DNA of 64,000 nt from Gracilibacillus massiliensis (GCF_001458115.1 NZ_CZRP01000009.1:186001-250000), one strand, 5' to 3'. Counted from the stretch's first letter, positions 7,942-17,385 are shown. Notes: a model not told the origin generated them from the letters alone. Numbers and translations are program-made.

Positions 7942-8790
7942 ATGAGGAAGATTTACTTGTTGACATTAACTTTTTGTATCTTTTTTGCAATGGCTCCAGG
8001 CTCCATTACAGCTTCTGAGAAAACAGAACCCGCTCCTCCTGGATATGATGAATATCGAAGTGGAATTCCTCATGGAGAAATGAATATGATAACGTATTAT
8101 TCTACGACAGTTGGAGTTAATCGTAATGCATTGGTTTATACTCCTCCAGGTTATTCACCAAAGAAAAAATACAATGTTTTATATCTTCTGCATGGAATAG
8201 GTGGGGACGAAAATGAATGGAATGATCAAATGAATCCTCAAAACATCCTTGATAATCTATATGCGGAGAATAAACTGGAACCTATGATTGTTGTTTTTCC
8301 AAATGGTCGGGCAATGGAAGATGATCGTCCCATTGGAGATATCTTTGATCCTGAGAAAATTGCCGCATTTGAAAGGTTTGAAGGAGATTTACTAAATGAT
8401 CTTATCCCACATATAGAATCAGAATATCCAGTCTGGAAAAATCGCCATCACCGCGCACTGGCAGGATTATCTATGGGAGGCGGTCAATCATTAAACTTTG
8501 GGTTAAATAATTTAGATACCTTTTCTTGGGTTGGAGCATTTTCTGCAGCACCAAATACAAAGGCACCAGAAGAATTGCTTGTAGATCCAAAGAAAATTTC
8601 TAAGCGTCTACATTTACTTTGGCTATCATGCGGCGATGAAGACGGTTTACTATCTATTAGTGAAAACTTCCATAATAGTTTAACAGAAAATAATATTCCT
8701 CATAAATGGTATTTAGATCAAGGAGGACATGAACCAGCTGTCTGGAGTAGTGGACTTTATCATTTCTCTCAACAACTTTTTAAAAAATAG
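7942..8790 (+). CDS. Secreted esterase of the alpha/beta-hydrolase 'putative esterase' (esterase D / feruloyl esterase) family
   Basis: The 282-residue protein has a signal peptide (residues 1-24, cleavage near ITASEK) and then a PF00756-type esterase: YNVLYLLHGIGGDENEW for the oxyanion region, the nucleophile elbow GLSMGGGQ at about residues 176-183, and the catalytic His in DQGGHEPAVW near the C-terminus. This family removes acetyl or feruloyl groups from plant polysaccharides, or acts on other esters. GGAAGGTG precedes the ATG. The next gene encodes a larger esterase of the same family, so the two probably act on the same polymer. The exact substrate is unknown. Confidence 0.8.
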   Translation: MRKIYLLTLTFCIFFAMAPGSITASEKTEPAPPGYDEYRSGIPHGEMNMITYYSTTVGVNRNALVYTPPGYSPKKKYNVLYLLHGIGGDENEWNDQMNPQNILDNLYAENKLEPMIVVFPNGRAMEDDRPIGDIFDPEKIAAFERFEGDLLNDLIPHIESEYPVWKNRHHRALAGLSMGGGQSLNFGLNNLDTFSWVGAFSAAPNTKAPEELLVDPKKISKRLHLLWLSCGDEDGLLSISENFHNSLTENNIPHKWYLDQGGHEPAVWSSGLYHFSQQLFKK

Positions 8791-8818
8791 AAAACATATG
8801 TAATATCTTAAATATTAT

Positions 8819-8832
8819 TGAAACCGCTTTCT
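8819..8832 (+). promoter_or_regulatory. Catabolite-response-element-like site (CcpA) between the two esterase genes
   Basis: TGAAACCGCTTTCT matches the cre consensus TGWAANCGNTNWCA at all but the last base. It lies 29-42 bases before the start codon at 8861, where CcpA binding would block transcription into the second esterase gene. Confidence 0.6.
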
Positions 8833-8860
8833 AATAAAAAATTACTGAGGAGGAATTTTT

Positions 8861-10699
8861 ATGAAAAATGTAAAACGGTTGTTTCTTTTTCCTGGAATGT
8901 TACTGTTAGTGGTTATAACTCTTGTGTTCACATATTCGATCAGCAATTTCTCTGATGTCTCTGCAGCAGGCAAAGGGAATCACCCAGGTAAACCAAATAC
9001 GGTACCTGCTAAAGTACCAGTAGATAAGGACGGATTTGATTCACAGGGAAGAATGGTTGCCTATTTCGGATCTCCTCTCATTGACGGAGAAGTAGATAAG
9101 GTATGGAAAAAGATACCTGAGGTTACACCGAAACACGTGTCTACTGATAGTGCATCGGCAACATTTAAGGCGTTATGGGACGAGCGTGCATTGTATATCC
9201 TTGCAGAAGTCCAAGACGAAAATTTATCCGTACAATCCGATACGCCATACATGCAAGATTCATTAGAAGTTTTTTTAGACGGAAATAATGATAAGTCTCA
9301 AGAATATGGAGTAGATGACTTGCATATCCGAGTAAACTATGAAAATATGCTTACCGTGGATATCGGCAATGTCGAGGATTATTTCAGTTCTGCCAAAGTA
9401 ACGGATAATGGTTATGTAATCGAAACAAGAATTGCACTCAAGGACATTCCAGAAAACGGAAAAGTGCTAGGTGTTGAATTGCAGGTAAATGATGCAATCG
9501 AATCAGAGAGAGCAGGAAGCATTAATGTTTTCGATTCAACAGGCAATGCCTGGAATGATACAAGTCAATTTGGTGAGATTGTACTGGCTGGCAAAAAAAA
9601 GAAACAGGTTAGCGGATTGAATCCATATGACCTCATAAATTTGGTCAAGAGTACGCTTGAGATGGATTTTACACTTTACAAAAATTCAAATATTGTAACC
9701 GATGCCATTGGTAATGTTACTGAAAGTACACTAATCAATAACAAAGTCACTCAAAGTCAAATTGATGAACAATACGATGCATTAAAAGATGCGATTAGCC
9801 AATTGGAAATGACAGAAGAAGCAGCAAATGAAAAATATTTCGAACCGGTTCCAGATGAATATCGAATGGAAAGTGATCAGCCGGGGACCATCCAAACATT
9901 ACAATATGAAACGCCTAATTTAGATAATGGGACAGATGAAAAGAAGCTAAATGTGTATCTCCCGAACGGTTATGATGAAGCAAATTCGAGCAAGAAATAT
10001 AATGTTCTTTATCTAATGCATGGGGGCGGTGAGAATGAGGACCTCATTTTCGGTGGACCAGGCGAAAGTAAAGAGTTGATGAAAATATTGGACAACATGA
10101 TTGCAAATGGGGACATTGAACCTCTTATTGTGGTTACGCCTACTTTTTACGGAGGAAAAAATGAACCCGAACATTTCCACGATGAGTTGATTAATGACAT
10201 CGTTCCATTAGTGGAGACCGAATATCATACCTATGCCGAATCGGCAAGTATGGAAGATCTACAAGCAACCAGAGCACATCGGGCATTTGGCGGTTTCTCT
10301 ATGGGAGCAGTAACAACGTGGTTTACATTTACAGAAGCCCTGGATTATTTCAAGTATTATATACCTTTAAGTGGTGACAGCTGGGCACTAGGTTCAAATG
10401 CTGGTGGAAGCAAGCCGGCGGAAACAGCTGAATACCTTGCGGATGTTGTAAGAGCATCAGGTTATACATCTCAGGATTACTATATTTTCAGTGCCACAGG
10501 CAATAAAGACATTGCGTATCCGAACTTGAAACCTCAGATCGATGCGATGAAAGAATTAACAGATGTTTTTAACTACTCATCTGATTCAAGTAAGGGCAAT
10601 TTTTACTTTATTGACGCTGATGGTGGGACACATTCATGGTATTGGCAAAATCAGTATATTTACGATATACTGCCAGATCTTTTTGAAAACGAAGAATAA
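8861..10699 (+). CDS. Secreted two-domain esterase with an N-terminal CBM9-like carbohydrate-binding module
   Basis: A 612-residue exported protein. Residues 1-36 are a signal peptide. Residues about 60-240 read as a CBM9/DOMON-like module (PLIDGEVDKVWKKI, FKALWDERALYILAEVQDENL, YVIETRIALKDI), as found in xylanases. Residues about 250-320 form a helical linker. Residues about 330-612 are a PF00756 esterase with YNVLYLMHGGGENED, the nucleophile in GGFSMGAVT and the catalytic His in DADGGTHSWYW. The architecture points to an acetylxylan or feruloyl esterase that holds on to hemicellulose. GGAGG stands seven bases before the ATG; a cre-like site precedes it. Substrate not proven. Confidence 0.85.
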   Translation: MKNVKRLFLFPGMLLLVVITLVFTYSISNFSDVSAAGKGNHPGKPNTVPAKVPVDKDGFDSQGRMVAYFGSPLIDGEVDKVWKKIPEVTPKHVSTDSASATFKALWDERALYILAEVQDENLSVQSDTPYMQDSLEVFLDGNNDKSQEYGVDDLHIRVNYENMLTVDIGNVEDYFSSAKVTDNGYVIETRIALKDIPENGKVLGVELQVNDAIESERAGSINVFDSTGNAWNDTSQFGEIVLAGKKKKQVSGLNPYDLINLVKSTLEMDFTLYKNSNIVTDAIGNVTESTLINNKVTQSQIDEQYDALKDAISQLEMTEEAANEKYFEPVPDEYRMESDQPGTIQTLQYETPNLDNGTDEKKLNVYLPNGYDEANSSKKYNVLYLMHGGGENEDLIFGGPGESKELMKILDNMIANGDIEPLIVVTPTFYGGKNEPEHFHDELINDIVPLVETEYHTYAESASMEDLQATRAHRAFGGFSMGAVTTWFTFTEALDYFKYYIPLSGDSWALGSNAGGSKPAETAEYLADVVRASGYTSQDYYIFSATGNKDIAYPNLKPQIDAMKELTDVFNYSSDSSKGNFYFIDADGGTHSWYWQNQYIYDILPDLFENEE

Positions 10700-10870
10700 T
10701 CGTATCGCATATGTTAAGACCCGTTTTTTCAATATTTTAGTTACAGATACGCATATGGCGGTTTCAACATATACAGCATTTTGTTGGAATACGCCTTGCG
10801 TCCTCTTCTTACTATTATAATCGAATCAACACAGTAATTAAAAACAAATCTAGATAAAGGAGGTCAGACG

Positions 10871-11299
10871 ATGGAATTAGAAAAGATAATGGAGGTGTAT
10901 GTTCAATGTTCAGAACCAATGGAAATTGGAAATACTCCTAAAGGATTTCTTCGCGTCATACCAATTGTAGGAGGGACCTTTGAAGGACCGGCGATTAAAG
11001 GAAGAGTCGTACCTGGCGGAGCAGATTGGAACACAGTTCGTGAAGATGGAAGTACTGAAGTCTGGGCAAGGTATACCATGGAGACGGATGACGGAACATT
11101 AATTTCCATTATTAACGAAGGAGTCCATGGTAATAATGACGGAGATACAATCTGGACACGCCCCAGCTTTTTGACCTCAATAAGTGGTCGGTACTCATGG
11201 TTAAACGAAAAGACTCTGATTGGAAAGTTAGAGCCTCAGCAGGTTAATGAAGGGCTAGCAGTGAAACTTCATTTTTACTGTTTAGGATCGAGCACCTGA
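10871..11299 (+). CDS. DUF3237 family protein
   Basis: A 142-residue cytoplasmic protein with the DUF3237 pattern: GTFEGPAIKGRVVPGGADW near residues 36-54, then ARYTMETDDGTLISIINEG. The family is a small beta-barrel of unknown function, often found near aromatic or sugar catabolism. The perfect AAGGAGGT seven bases before the ATG indicates strong translation. It lies 171 bases after the esterase gene, so it could be in the same transcript or have its own promoter. Its presence behind two ester hydrolases suggests a role in handling the released acid or sugar, but that is inference. Confidence 0.75.
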   Translation: MELEKIMEVYVQCSEPMEIGNTPKGFLRVIPIVGGTFEGPAIKGRVVPGGADWNTVREDGSTEVWARYTMETDDGTLISIINEGVHGNNDGDTIWTRPSFLTSISGRYSWLNEKTLIGKLEPQQVNEGLAVKLHFYCLGSST

Positions 11300-11302
11300 T
11301 CT

Positions 11303-11327
11303 AGGGACAAAAAATCATGGGGTCCCT
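11303..11327. terminator. Possible terminator between convergent genes
   Basis: AGGGAC/GTCCCT stem with a 13-base loop between the DUF3237 gene and the convergent AraC gene. The stem is short and there is no strong T-run, so this is tentative. Confidence 0.4.
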
Positions 11328-11344
11328 CTCTGAGTAAGATAAGT

Positions 11345-12106
11345 TCAAGAACTATGTTTTTGGTATCCTCTTGGAGTTTTTCCTGTCATATGCTTGAATT
11401 GTCTGAAGAAGTGTTCTACATTTTGATACCCGCATTGAGAAGCGATTTCTGCAATACTTTCGTTGCTATGAACTAAGTATTCTTTAGCTAATCGAATTCG
11501 ATTGTCAATTACGTCGTCTATACAGGAAATCCCAAAGGTTTTTTTGTATATAGATTGCAGATATCCTGGACTAATTCGGAGGTAATCTGCCATCCTTGAA
11601 ACCGTCCAATCTTCCCCTGGATTATTTTGAATCATGGTACGAATCTTTAACAAATTGTAGTATTGGGGTGAAATGTCTCCATGAAAGTACGATTCCATTA
11701 GCTTATTGAATAATGTCTTCAACAAATAATCGATGGAAGATTTTTTGTAATCTCGATTGAAGTTGTGTTCTATAGATAATAGTTCAAATAGTTTGTGACA
11801 GTAATTTGGATCATTCACAGAAAAGGGATGGCCGAATGGCAGCGGTGAATCCGTTATATAAGGGGCATCGGATTCAAAACGAATCCAATCATTAATAAAT
11901 TGATCCGTGCAGGCTCTGTAATATACTTTCTGTTTAGGACGATAGAGAATGGTGGTGTATGCCGGATATTCCTTAATGTCACCCTTCACCCAGAATTGTG
12001 CGGGGGTCTTCGTGATGACAAGAAGCCAATGATATCCCTCTGGAACATCAATAACAAAATTGCTGTTGTGTGCCCTATTGTTTTCAACATAATGTATCTG
12101 TGTCAT
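11345..12106 (-). CDS. AraC family transcriptional regulator
   Basis: The protein has an N-terminal cupin-like sensing half (YHWLLVITKTPAQFWVKG) and a C-terminal double helix-turn-helix of about 100 residues (DWTVSRMADYLRISPGYLQSIYKK split by the fold, then SIAEIASQCGYQNVEHFFRQFKHMTGKTPRGYQ). The ATG at 12106 is preferred over the TTG at 12127 because GGAGG lies nine bases upstream; this gives 253 residues. It is convergent with the esterase/DUF3237 block and is the likely activator of those genes in response to a sugar or aromatic acid. The target is inferred from position only. Confidence 0.82.
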   Translation of the reverse strand: MTQIHYVENNRAHNSNFVIDVPEGYHWLLVITKTPAQFWVKGDIKEYPAYTTILYRPKQKVYYRACTDQFINDWIRFESDAPYITDSPLPFGHPFSVNDPNYCHKLFELLSIEHNFNRDYKKSSIDYLLKTLFNKLMESYFHGDISPQYYNLLKIRTMIQNNPGEDWTVSRMADYLRISPGYLQSIYKKTFGISCIDDVIDNRIRLAKEYLVHSNESIAEIASQCGYQNVEHFFRQFKHMTGKTPRGYQKHSS

Positions 12107-12220
12107 CCGTAAATACCTCCTCCGCAATTATTGAATATATTATATCATTCCTCTAAAATATACAACATGCTTTGGAAGGATTAATGAGGATTACTCGCTG
12201 TTGAAAGATTTCTTTGTATT

Positions 12221-12268
12221 AAAAAATCCGAACGACCACAAATCCCTTTGAATTTGCAACGTCCGGAT
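12221..12268 (-). terminator. Terminator of the dioxygenase gene
   Basis: On the minus strand the stem ATCCGGACG/CGTTCGGAT (one mismatch) is followed by TTTTTT, 27 bases after the stop codon. Confidence 0.75.
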
Positions 12269-12294
12269 CACTTTTGTCCTAACCGATTAGGCAA

Positions 12295-13278
12295 TTATTC
12301 GTATTCTTTTTCAAAATGCTTTGAGCTTCTTTCCGTATCAATATGTCGTACCATACCCTCAATTTCTTTTCTTTTATCTTCTAAAAATGGTGGTAAGGAC
12401 AGTTTTTCACCTAATGTTTCGTAAGGCTCATCACCCATGAATCCTGGTCCATCTGTTGCAAGTTCAAACAAGATTTGTGGAGCTACTCTCGTATACAAGG
12501 ATTTAAAGAAAAAGCGATCGACATATCCAGATGTCTGCAGACCAAAACTGCGATAATGCTGATCCCATTGATGCAATGTCTCCAAATCATCAATTCGGAA
12601 TGCTGCATGATGAACCGTTCCATAACCTTGCTGAGCCATCGGTAATACGACATTTTCTTCTACAATCACTTGGGCTCCATTTCCACCTTCTCCTACTTCA
12701 AACAAATGAAAAGAATCGCTATGATCGATCTCTTTAAACATCAATACCTTTTCCATAACTTGTTTGAAGTATTTAAAATCTTGGATTCGTACAGTGATCG
12801 GCCCCAAGCCTGTGATCGCAAATTCTAATGGGATCGGTCCATCCTGCCAAGGTGTGCCCGAAGTTACTCCCTCGTTATTTTGATCTGATATTAACTGATA
12901 TTGCTGATCATCAAAATCAACAAATGATAACACTTTTTTGCCAAACTGTTCTTTTATTCCATCATGTTGCACATTCAAGCGATTAAATCGTTTTTCCCAA
13001 TACTCTAACGCTTCATCTAAAGGCACCCTAAAAGCAGTTCGGTAAATTTCGTTTGTTCCATGTGATCCTTTTGGAATCCCTGGAAAATCAAAAAAGGTCA
13101 TATCCGTACCCGGACTACCTTTATCATCTGCAAAGAACAAATGATAGGTTTGAATATCATCTTGATTAACTGTTTTTTTGATTAGACGCATGCCAAGTAC
13201 ATATGTGAAAAATTTATAATTTTCTTCTGCGCTACTCGTAATAGCTGTTACATGGTGCATTCCTTTTAAGCCGTTCAT
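12295..13278 (-). CDS. Ring-cleaving dioxygenase of the glyoxalase/VOC fold (MhqA/MhqO type)
   Basis: The protein consists of two VOC domains in tandem: GMHHVTAITSSAEENYKFF at the start (metal-binding His in HHVT) and a second beginning near LGPITVRIQDFKYFKQVMEK, with GTVHHAAFRIDD carrying a further metal His and a Glu near ILFELATDGPGF. Enzymes of this group in Bacillus (MhqA, MhqE, MhqO) open hydroquinone rings and protect against quinones. I start at the ATG at 13278, eight bases behind GGAG, rather than at 13380; this gives 327 residues, the usual family length. It is monocistronic. The specific aromatic substrate is not deducible. Confidence 0.82.
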   Translation of the reverse strand: MNGLKGMHHVTAITSSAEENYKFFTYVLGMRLIKKTVNQDDIQTYHLFFADDKGSPGTDMTFFDFPGIPKGSHGTNEIYRTAFRVPLDEALEYWEKRFNRLNVQHDGIKEQFGKKVLSFVDFDDQQYQLISDQNNEGVTSGTPWQDGPIPLEFAITGLGPITVRIQDFKYFKQVMEKVLMFKEIDHSDSFHLFEVGEGGNGAQVIVEENVVLPMAQQGYGTVHHAAFRIDDLETLHQWDQHYRSFGLQTSGYVDRFFFKSLYTRVAPQILFELATDGPGFMGDEPYETLGEKLSLPPFLEDKRKEIEGMVRHIDTERSSKHFEKEYE

Positions 13279-13355
13279 ACACTCATCTCCTAACAAAGAT
13301 GTTCTAATAGTTTGAATTCGAGATAAATATAACAAATCCAATATGAAAAAGCAAT

Positions 13356-13390
13356 TAAAAGGTGATGCCACATAAGGCAATCACCTTTTA
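13356..13390 (-). terminator. Terminator of the pncA-pncB-nadE operon
   Basis: Stem TAAAAGGTGATTGCC / GGCATCACCTTTTA with one bulged base, immediately behind the nadE stop codon. Confidence 0.8.
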
Positions 13391-13394
13391 AAGG

Positions 13395-14222
13395 TTACTT
13401 CCACCATTGATCAAAAACCGTTACTGGTTCTTCTCGTTTATGACGTGTTTTCGTATACCAATTTTCAATCGTTTTCGCTTGCTCTTCGTTTACTTCTTTA
13501 CCTTCTAAATAATCATCAATCGCTTCATAGCTTACTCCTAATGCGACTTCGTCAGGAATTTGTGGTTTATCAGTTTCTAGATCTGCTGTTGGTACTTTCG
13601 TATACAAATGCTCTGGACATCCTAACATTTTTAAAATAGATCTTCCTTGTCTTTTGTTTAAACGATATAATGGTAAAATATCGGCTGCGCCATCCCCATA
13701 TTTCGTAAAAAAGCCGGTAACCGCTTCTGCTGCATGATCTGTACCAATCACAACACCATCACACGCAGCTGCTATATCATATTGTACTTTCATGCGTTCA
13801 CGAGCTTTGGTATTACCTTTGACAAACTCATTTATATTGCCGATTTCTTTTTCCACTGCTATTTCACTGGCATCAACCGCTGCTTTAATATTGACACGTA
13901 CTACCCTGCTCGGTTTGATAAAATTAATAGCGTCGATGCAATCATCTTCATCTGCTTGCTCCCCATATGGCAGACGGACTGCAATAAATTGATACTTTTC
14001 ATCTTTTTGATCAGTGTTTAACTCATTGACTGCTGTTTGACAAATGTAACCTGCCAAAGTCGAGTCTTGCCCCCCTGAAATCCCTAATACAGCACTTCTC
14101 AAAAAAGAGTGTTTACTCAAATAAGCTTTGACAAACTCTACACTACGTCGAAATTCCTGATTGGGATCAATGGTTGGTTGTACTTGTAAGGTTTCAATAA
14201 TTTCTTTTTGTAATGAACGCAC
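13395..14222 (-). CDS. nadE: NH3-dependent NAD+ synthetase
   Basis: It makes NAD+ from nicotinic acid adenine dinucleotide, ammonia and ATP. The 275-residue length and lack of a glutaminase domain identify the ammonia-dependent form. The PP-loop for ATP is GISGGQDST at about residues 46-54; further conserved stretches are [18 protein letters not shown]-like [38 protein letters not shown] and LNKRQGR. Translation starts at GTG 14222, eight bases behind AAAGGAG. It is the third gene of a salvage operon after pncA and pncB, so nicotinamide is taken all the way to NAD by one transcript, with only the adenylyltransferase NadD missing. Confidence 0.95.
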   Translation of the reverse strand: MRSLQKEIIETLQVQPTIDPNQEFRRSVEFVKAYLSKHSFLRSAVLGISGGQDSTLAGYICQTAVNELNTDQKDEKYQFIAVRLPYGEQADEDDCIDAINFIKPSRVVRVNIKAAVDASEIAVEKEIGNINEFVKGNTKARERMKVQYDIAAACDGVVIGTDHAAEAVTGFFTKYGDGAADILPLYRLNKRQGRSILKMLGCPEHLYTKVPTADLETDKPQIPDEVALGVSYEAIDDYLEGKEVNEEQAKTIENWYTKTRHKREEPVTVFDQWWK

Positions 14223-14240
14223 AATTAAGGCTCCTTTCCG

Positions 14241-15698
14241 CTACTCTACCATTTGTTTTACTTTTTTCTTAATATTACGAATAAGGTTCATTTTGTTTTC
14301 CCAGCATTCTTCACTTAAATCCACTGGATACTCTTCCGGCTTCATGGTTCGCTTATATTCTTCCCATAACAAGTTCATATTACTAGTCGTATAGTTTTGA
14401 ACTTCTTCTAGTGATGGACTTTTATAATTGATCTTGCCATTCAGAACAACATCTTTATGTAAATTCTTAGCTGTAAAATTAGTAACAAACTTACTAATGT
14501 ATGTATGCACCGGATGGAACATTTTTAAACGTTCTTCTGCTTGGGGGTTTTCATGTTCTAAAGCAATGTAATCCCCTTCAGAATGTCCGTTTTCATTATT
14601 AATAATACGATAAACCCTTTTACTACCTGGAGTTGTTACCTTCTCAGGATTAGCTGAAATTTTAATGGTGTCAATCATGTCACCGTCTTCTTCTATTGCT
14701 ACTAGCTTGTAAACACCACCAAGTGCTGCTTGGTCATAAGCAGTAATTAGTTTGGTACCAATTCCATAGATATCAATTTGAGCCCCTTGCGCCTGTAAGT
14801 TTAGAATTGTATATTCATCCAAGTCATTGGAAGCAATGATTTTCGCATCCGGAAAACCTGCATCATCTAGCATTTTTCGTGCTTTTTTCGATAAATAGGC
14901 CATATCTCCACTATCTAGGCGAATCCCTCGGAAATTAATTTTGTCACCAAATTCTTTTGCGACACGAATCGCATTTGGCAAGCCAGACCGTAATGTGTCG
15001 TAGGTATCTACTAAAAAGACACAATCTTTATGAGTGCTCGCATATTTTTTAAAAGCAACGTAATCATCACGATAAGCTTGCACCATCGAATGAGCATGTG
15101 TACCCGCAATTGGTATACCAAAAAGTTTCCCTGCTCTTACATTACTGGTGGCAGAAAATCCTCCGATATAGGCAGCGCGCGTTCCCCATATCGCTGCATC
15201 CATTTCATGTGCTCTTCTTGTACCAAACTCCATTACCGTATTATCTCCTACCACATATTTAATTCTTGCCGCTTTGGTGGCTATTAATGTTTGGTAATTC
15301 ACAATATTAAGTAAAGGTGTTTCGATTAATTGCGCTTCTGCCAAAGGTGCCTCGATTCTCATTAAAGGTTCATTTGCAAAAACAACCTCCCCTTCTTTCA
15401 TGGAACGAATCGTACCAGTAAAACGTAATTGTCTTAAATAATCTAAAAAATCGTCCTCATACCCACCAATTTCCTTCAAATAGGTGAGATCACTTTCGGT
15501 AAACCCGAAATTTTCGATAAAGTCCAATACACGGTCCAATCCTGCAAAAACAGCATATCCATTGTCGAATGGTAGTTTACGAAAGTATAATTCAAATACT
15601 GCTTTTTTCTGTGCCTTGCCATCTCGCCAATACGTTTCTGCCATATTCACTTGATAGAGATCGGTATGAAGCATTAAGCTATCATCTTCGTAAGTCAT
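14241..15698 (-). CDS. pncB: Nicotinate phosphoribosyltransferase
   Basis: It converts nicotinate, PRPP and ATP to nicotinate mononucleotide, the committed step of the Preiss-Handler route. At 485 residues it has the length of the Gram-positive form. Visible motifs include LHTDLYQVNMAETYWRDG at the start, EFGTRRAHEMDAAIWGTRAA with the family His, GTHAHSMVQAY, and GIRLDSGDMAYLS with the PRPP-site residues. GGAGGGG stands before the ATG, only two bases after the pncA stop, so the genes are cotranscribed and coupled. Confidence 0.95.
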   Translation of the reverse strand: MTYEDDSLMLHTDLYQVNMAETYWRDGKAQKKAVFELYFRKLPFDNGYAVFAGLDRVLDFIENFGFTESDLTYLKEIGGYEDDFLDYLRQLRFTGTIRSMKEGEVVFANEPLMRIEAPLAEAQLIETPLLNIVNYQTLIATKAARIKYVVGDNTVMEFGTRRAHEMDAAIWGTRAAYIGGFSATSNVRAGKLFGIPIAGTHAHSMVQAYRDDYVAFKKYASTHKDCVFLVDTYDTLRSGLPNAIRVAKEFGDKINFRGIRLDSGDMAYLSKKARKMLDDAGFPDAKIIASNDLDEYTILNLQAQGAQIDIYGIGTKLITAYDQAALGGVYKLVAIEEDGDMIDTIKISANPEKVTTPGSKRVYRIINNENGHSEGDYIALEHENPQAEERLKMFHPVHTYISKFVTNFTAKNLHKDVVLNGKINYKSPSLEEVQNYTTSNMNLLWEEYKRTMKPEEYPVDLSEECWENKMNLIRNIKKKVKQMVE

Positions 15699-15700
15699 TG

Positions 15701-16264
15701 TTATTCCCCTCCAGATTCTATTACCGTTGCTCCCAATGTATCTTTAAAGTGTCCAAGTGCCCACTCATGTCCTGCTTGATTAAATGAGGCGATCGCATCT
15801 TGATAAATAACAATGTCATATCCCTTATTATACGCATCCACTGCTGTGTGCAATACGCAAATATCAGAACAAACACCAACCAGGTGGACCTCATTTATTC
15901 CTCTTTCTTTTAGTTTAATCTCTAAATCCGTTCCTGTAAAAGCAGAATACCTCGTTTTATCCATATAATATACATGTTCTTCATTTTCATACTGATTATA
16001 GAGGGCTTTTAACTTTCCATATAGATCCCGTCCTTTTGTGTTTCGAATATTATGTGCCGGGAAAAGTTTTGACTCTGGATGAAATCGATCCTCTCTCTCA
16101 TGGAGGTCAATGGCAAACACAGTATATGCTCCCTCTTTCACAAAGTCTTCCGTAATAGCAGTAATTCTGTCCTCTATTTGTTGTCCTGGTTCACCACATG
16201 TTAATGCACCATTTTCTGCGACAAAGTCATTTGTATAATCAATATTGATTAATGCTTTCTTCAT
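15701..16264 (-). CDS. pncA: Nicotinamidase (isochorismatase-like cysteine hydrolase)
   Basis: It deamidates nicotinamide to nicotinate. The catalytic triad of the isochorismatase fold can be read: Asp in INIDYTNDF near residue 9, Lys in YMDKTRYSAF and Cys in GVCSDICVLHTA. The metal-site region is present as DLHEREDRFHPE. The frame also offers a TTG directly before the ATG at 16264; GGAG lies seven bases before the TTG and ten before the ATG, so either is possible and I chose the ATG (187 residues). It is the first gene of pncA-pncB-nadE, behind a good sigma-A promoter at 16343-16371. Confidence 0.93.
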   Translation of the reverse strand: MKKALINIDYTNDFVAENGALTCGEPGQQIEDRITAITEDFVKEGAYTVFAIDLHEREDRFHPESKLFPAHNIRNTKGRDLYGKLKALYNQYENEEHVYYMDKTRYSAFTGTDLEIKLKERGINEVHLVGVCSDICVLHTAVDAYNKGYDIVIYQDAIASFNQAGHEWALGHFKDTLGATVIESGGE

Positions 16265-16342
16265 CAAGGTTCATCTCCATTCATTTAATAAGAGTTATTC
16301 CTATGATTCGTTCTATGTACTTAAAGATCTTTATAACTGTTA

Positions 16343-16371
16343 ATTATAACAAATACCCTTATAATTGTCAG
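16343..16371 (-). promoter_or_regulatory. Sigma-A promoter of the pncA operon
   Basis: On the minus strand CTGACA (16366-16371) and TATAAT (16343-16348) are separated by 17 bases, about 80 bases upstream of pncA. Confidence 0.65.
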
Positions 16372-16377
16372 AAAAAT

Positions 16378-16405
16378 TTTACAATGACGCAACTTTTGTT
16401 ATGAT
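16378..16405 (+). promoter_or_regulatory. Sigma-A promoter of the SDR39U1 gene
   Basis: TTTACA (16378-16383) and TATGAT (16400-16405), 16 bases apart, end 31 bases before the ATG at 16437. Confidence 0.55.
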
Positions 16406-16436
16406 AAAGAAAATGCAAAAATTGGGAGTGTAGCAG

Positions 16437-17321
16437 ATGCAACCAAAAGTGGTATTAGCAGGTGGAACTGGATTTATCGGAAATTATTTTAAACAGCAAT
16501 TTATTAAAAAGGGTTATGACGTTAAAATTATTGCGCGCCGATCTCCAGCTATTACATGGAATGATCAAGAGGCGCTGATCGAAGCATTAGAAAACGCAGA
16601 ATTAGTTATTAATTTAGCAGGTAAATCGGTGAACTGTCGCTATCACGAAAAAAACAAAAAGGAAATCATCACTTCTCGAACAGGGACGACAAAGTTGCTT
16701 GGGGATGCCATTAAGAAATGTGTCAATCCTCCTGAGTTATGGATTAATTCTAGTACGGCAACGATTTACCGTCATGCGGAAGATCGGCCAATGACCGAAG
16801 AGAATGGAGAGATAGGCTCAGGTTTCTCTGTAGATGTAGCTACTAAATGGGAAAAAGCTTTTTTTCGTTTTTCATTACCACATACGCGTCAAGTTGCCCT
16901 AAGAATTGCAATCGTCCTTGGACCTAATGGCGGTGTGATCACTCCATATAAAAACTTAGTTTCATACGGACTTGGCGGCATCCAAGGGAATGGAAACCAA
17001 ATGTTTAGTTGGATACATGTGGAGGACTTATTTCAGATTACACAATTTCTAAAAAAGGAAAAACAACTAACAGGTGTGTTTAACTGTTCTTCACCAAATC
17101 CAATTCCAAACCACCATTTAATGCGGGCATTACGCCAACATTTGAATCGTCCGATAGGGTTACCAGCTCCTGCACCGTTATTGGAACTAGGCGCTATTTT
17201 TCTAAGAACGGAAACAGAGCTTATTTTGAAAAGCAGGTGGGCTCTGCCTAAACGATTAGTAGATGCAGGTTATGTTTTTCAATATGCAACAATTGAACAA
17301 ACAATCGAAGACATACTCTAG
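16437..17321 (+). CDS. NAD-dependent epimerase-like protein of the SDR39U1 (TIGR01777) family
   Basis: A 294-residue atypical short-chain dehydrogenase. The Rossmann motif GGTGFIGNYF is at residues 9-18, followed by VINLAGKSVNCRYHEKNKKEI, in which the family-typical NLAG and the cluster around it are intact, and the C-terminal DUF1731 region carries LPAPAPLLELGAIFLRTETELIL, ending in RWALPKRLVDAGYVFQY, a hallmark of this family. The biochemical role is unknown; Bacillus has the relative YfhF. It is monocistronic and divergent from pncA. Confidence 0.88.
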   Translation: MQPKVVLAGGTGFIGNYFKQQFIKKGYDVKIIARRSPAITWNDQEALIEALENAELVINLAGKSVNCRYHEKNKKEIITSRTGTTKLLGDAIKKCVNPPELWINSSTATIYRHAEDRPMTEENGEIGSGFSVDVATKWEKAFFRFSLPHTRQVALRIAIVLGPNGGVITPYKNLVSYGLGGIQGNGNQMFSWIHVEDLFQITQFLKKEKQLTGVFNCSSPNPIPNHHLMRALRQHLNRPIGLPAPAPLLELGAIFLRTETELILKSRWALPKRLVDAGYVFQYATIEQTIEDIL

Positions 17322-17338
17322 TTAGGAAGCAAAATTCG

Positions 17339-17368
17339 TTTACATCGCACACATATTTCTTGTATAAT
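17339..17368 (+). promoter_or_regulatory. Plus-strand promoter reading antisense into the small membrane-protein gene
   Basis: TTTACA (17339-17344) and a perfect TATAAT (17363-17368) are 18 bases apart. No plus-strand gene follows; a transcript from about 17375 would run antisense into the small gene at 17420-17554. Confidence 0.6.
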
Positions 17369-17385
17369 AGAAATAGAATATGGAG

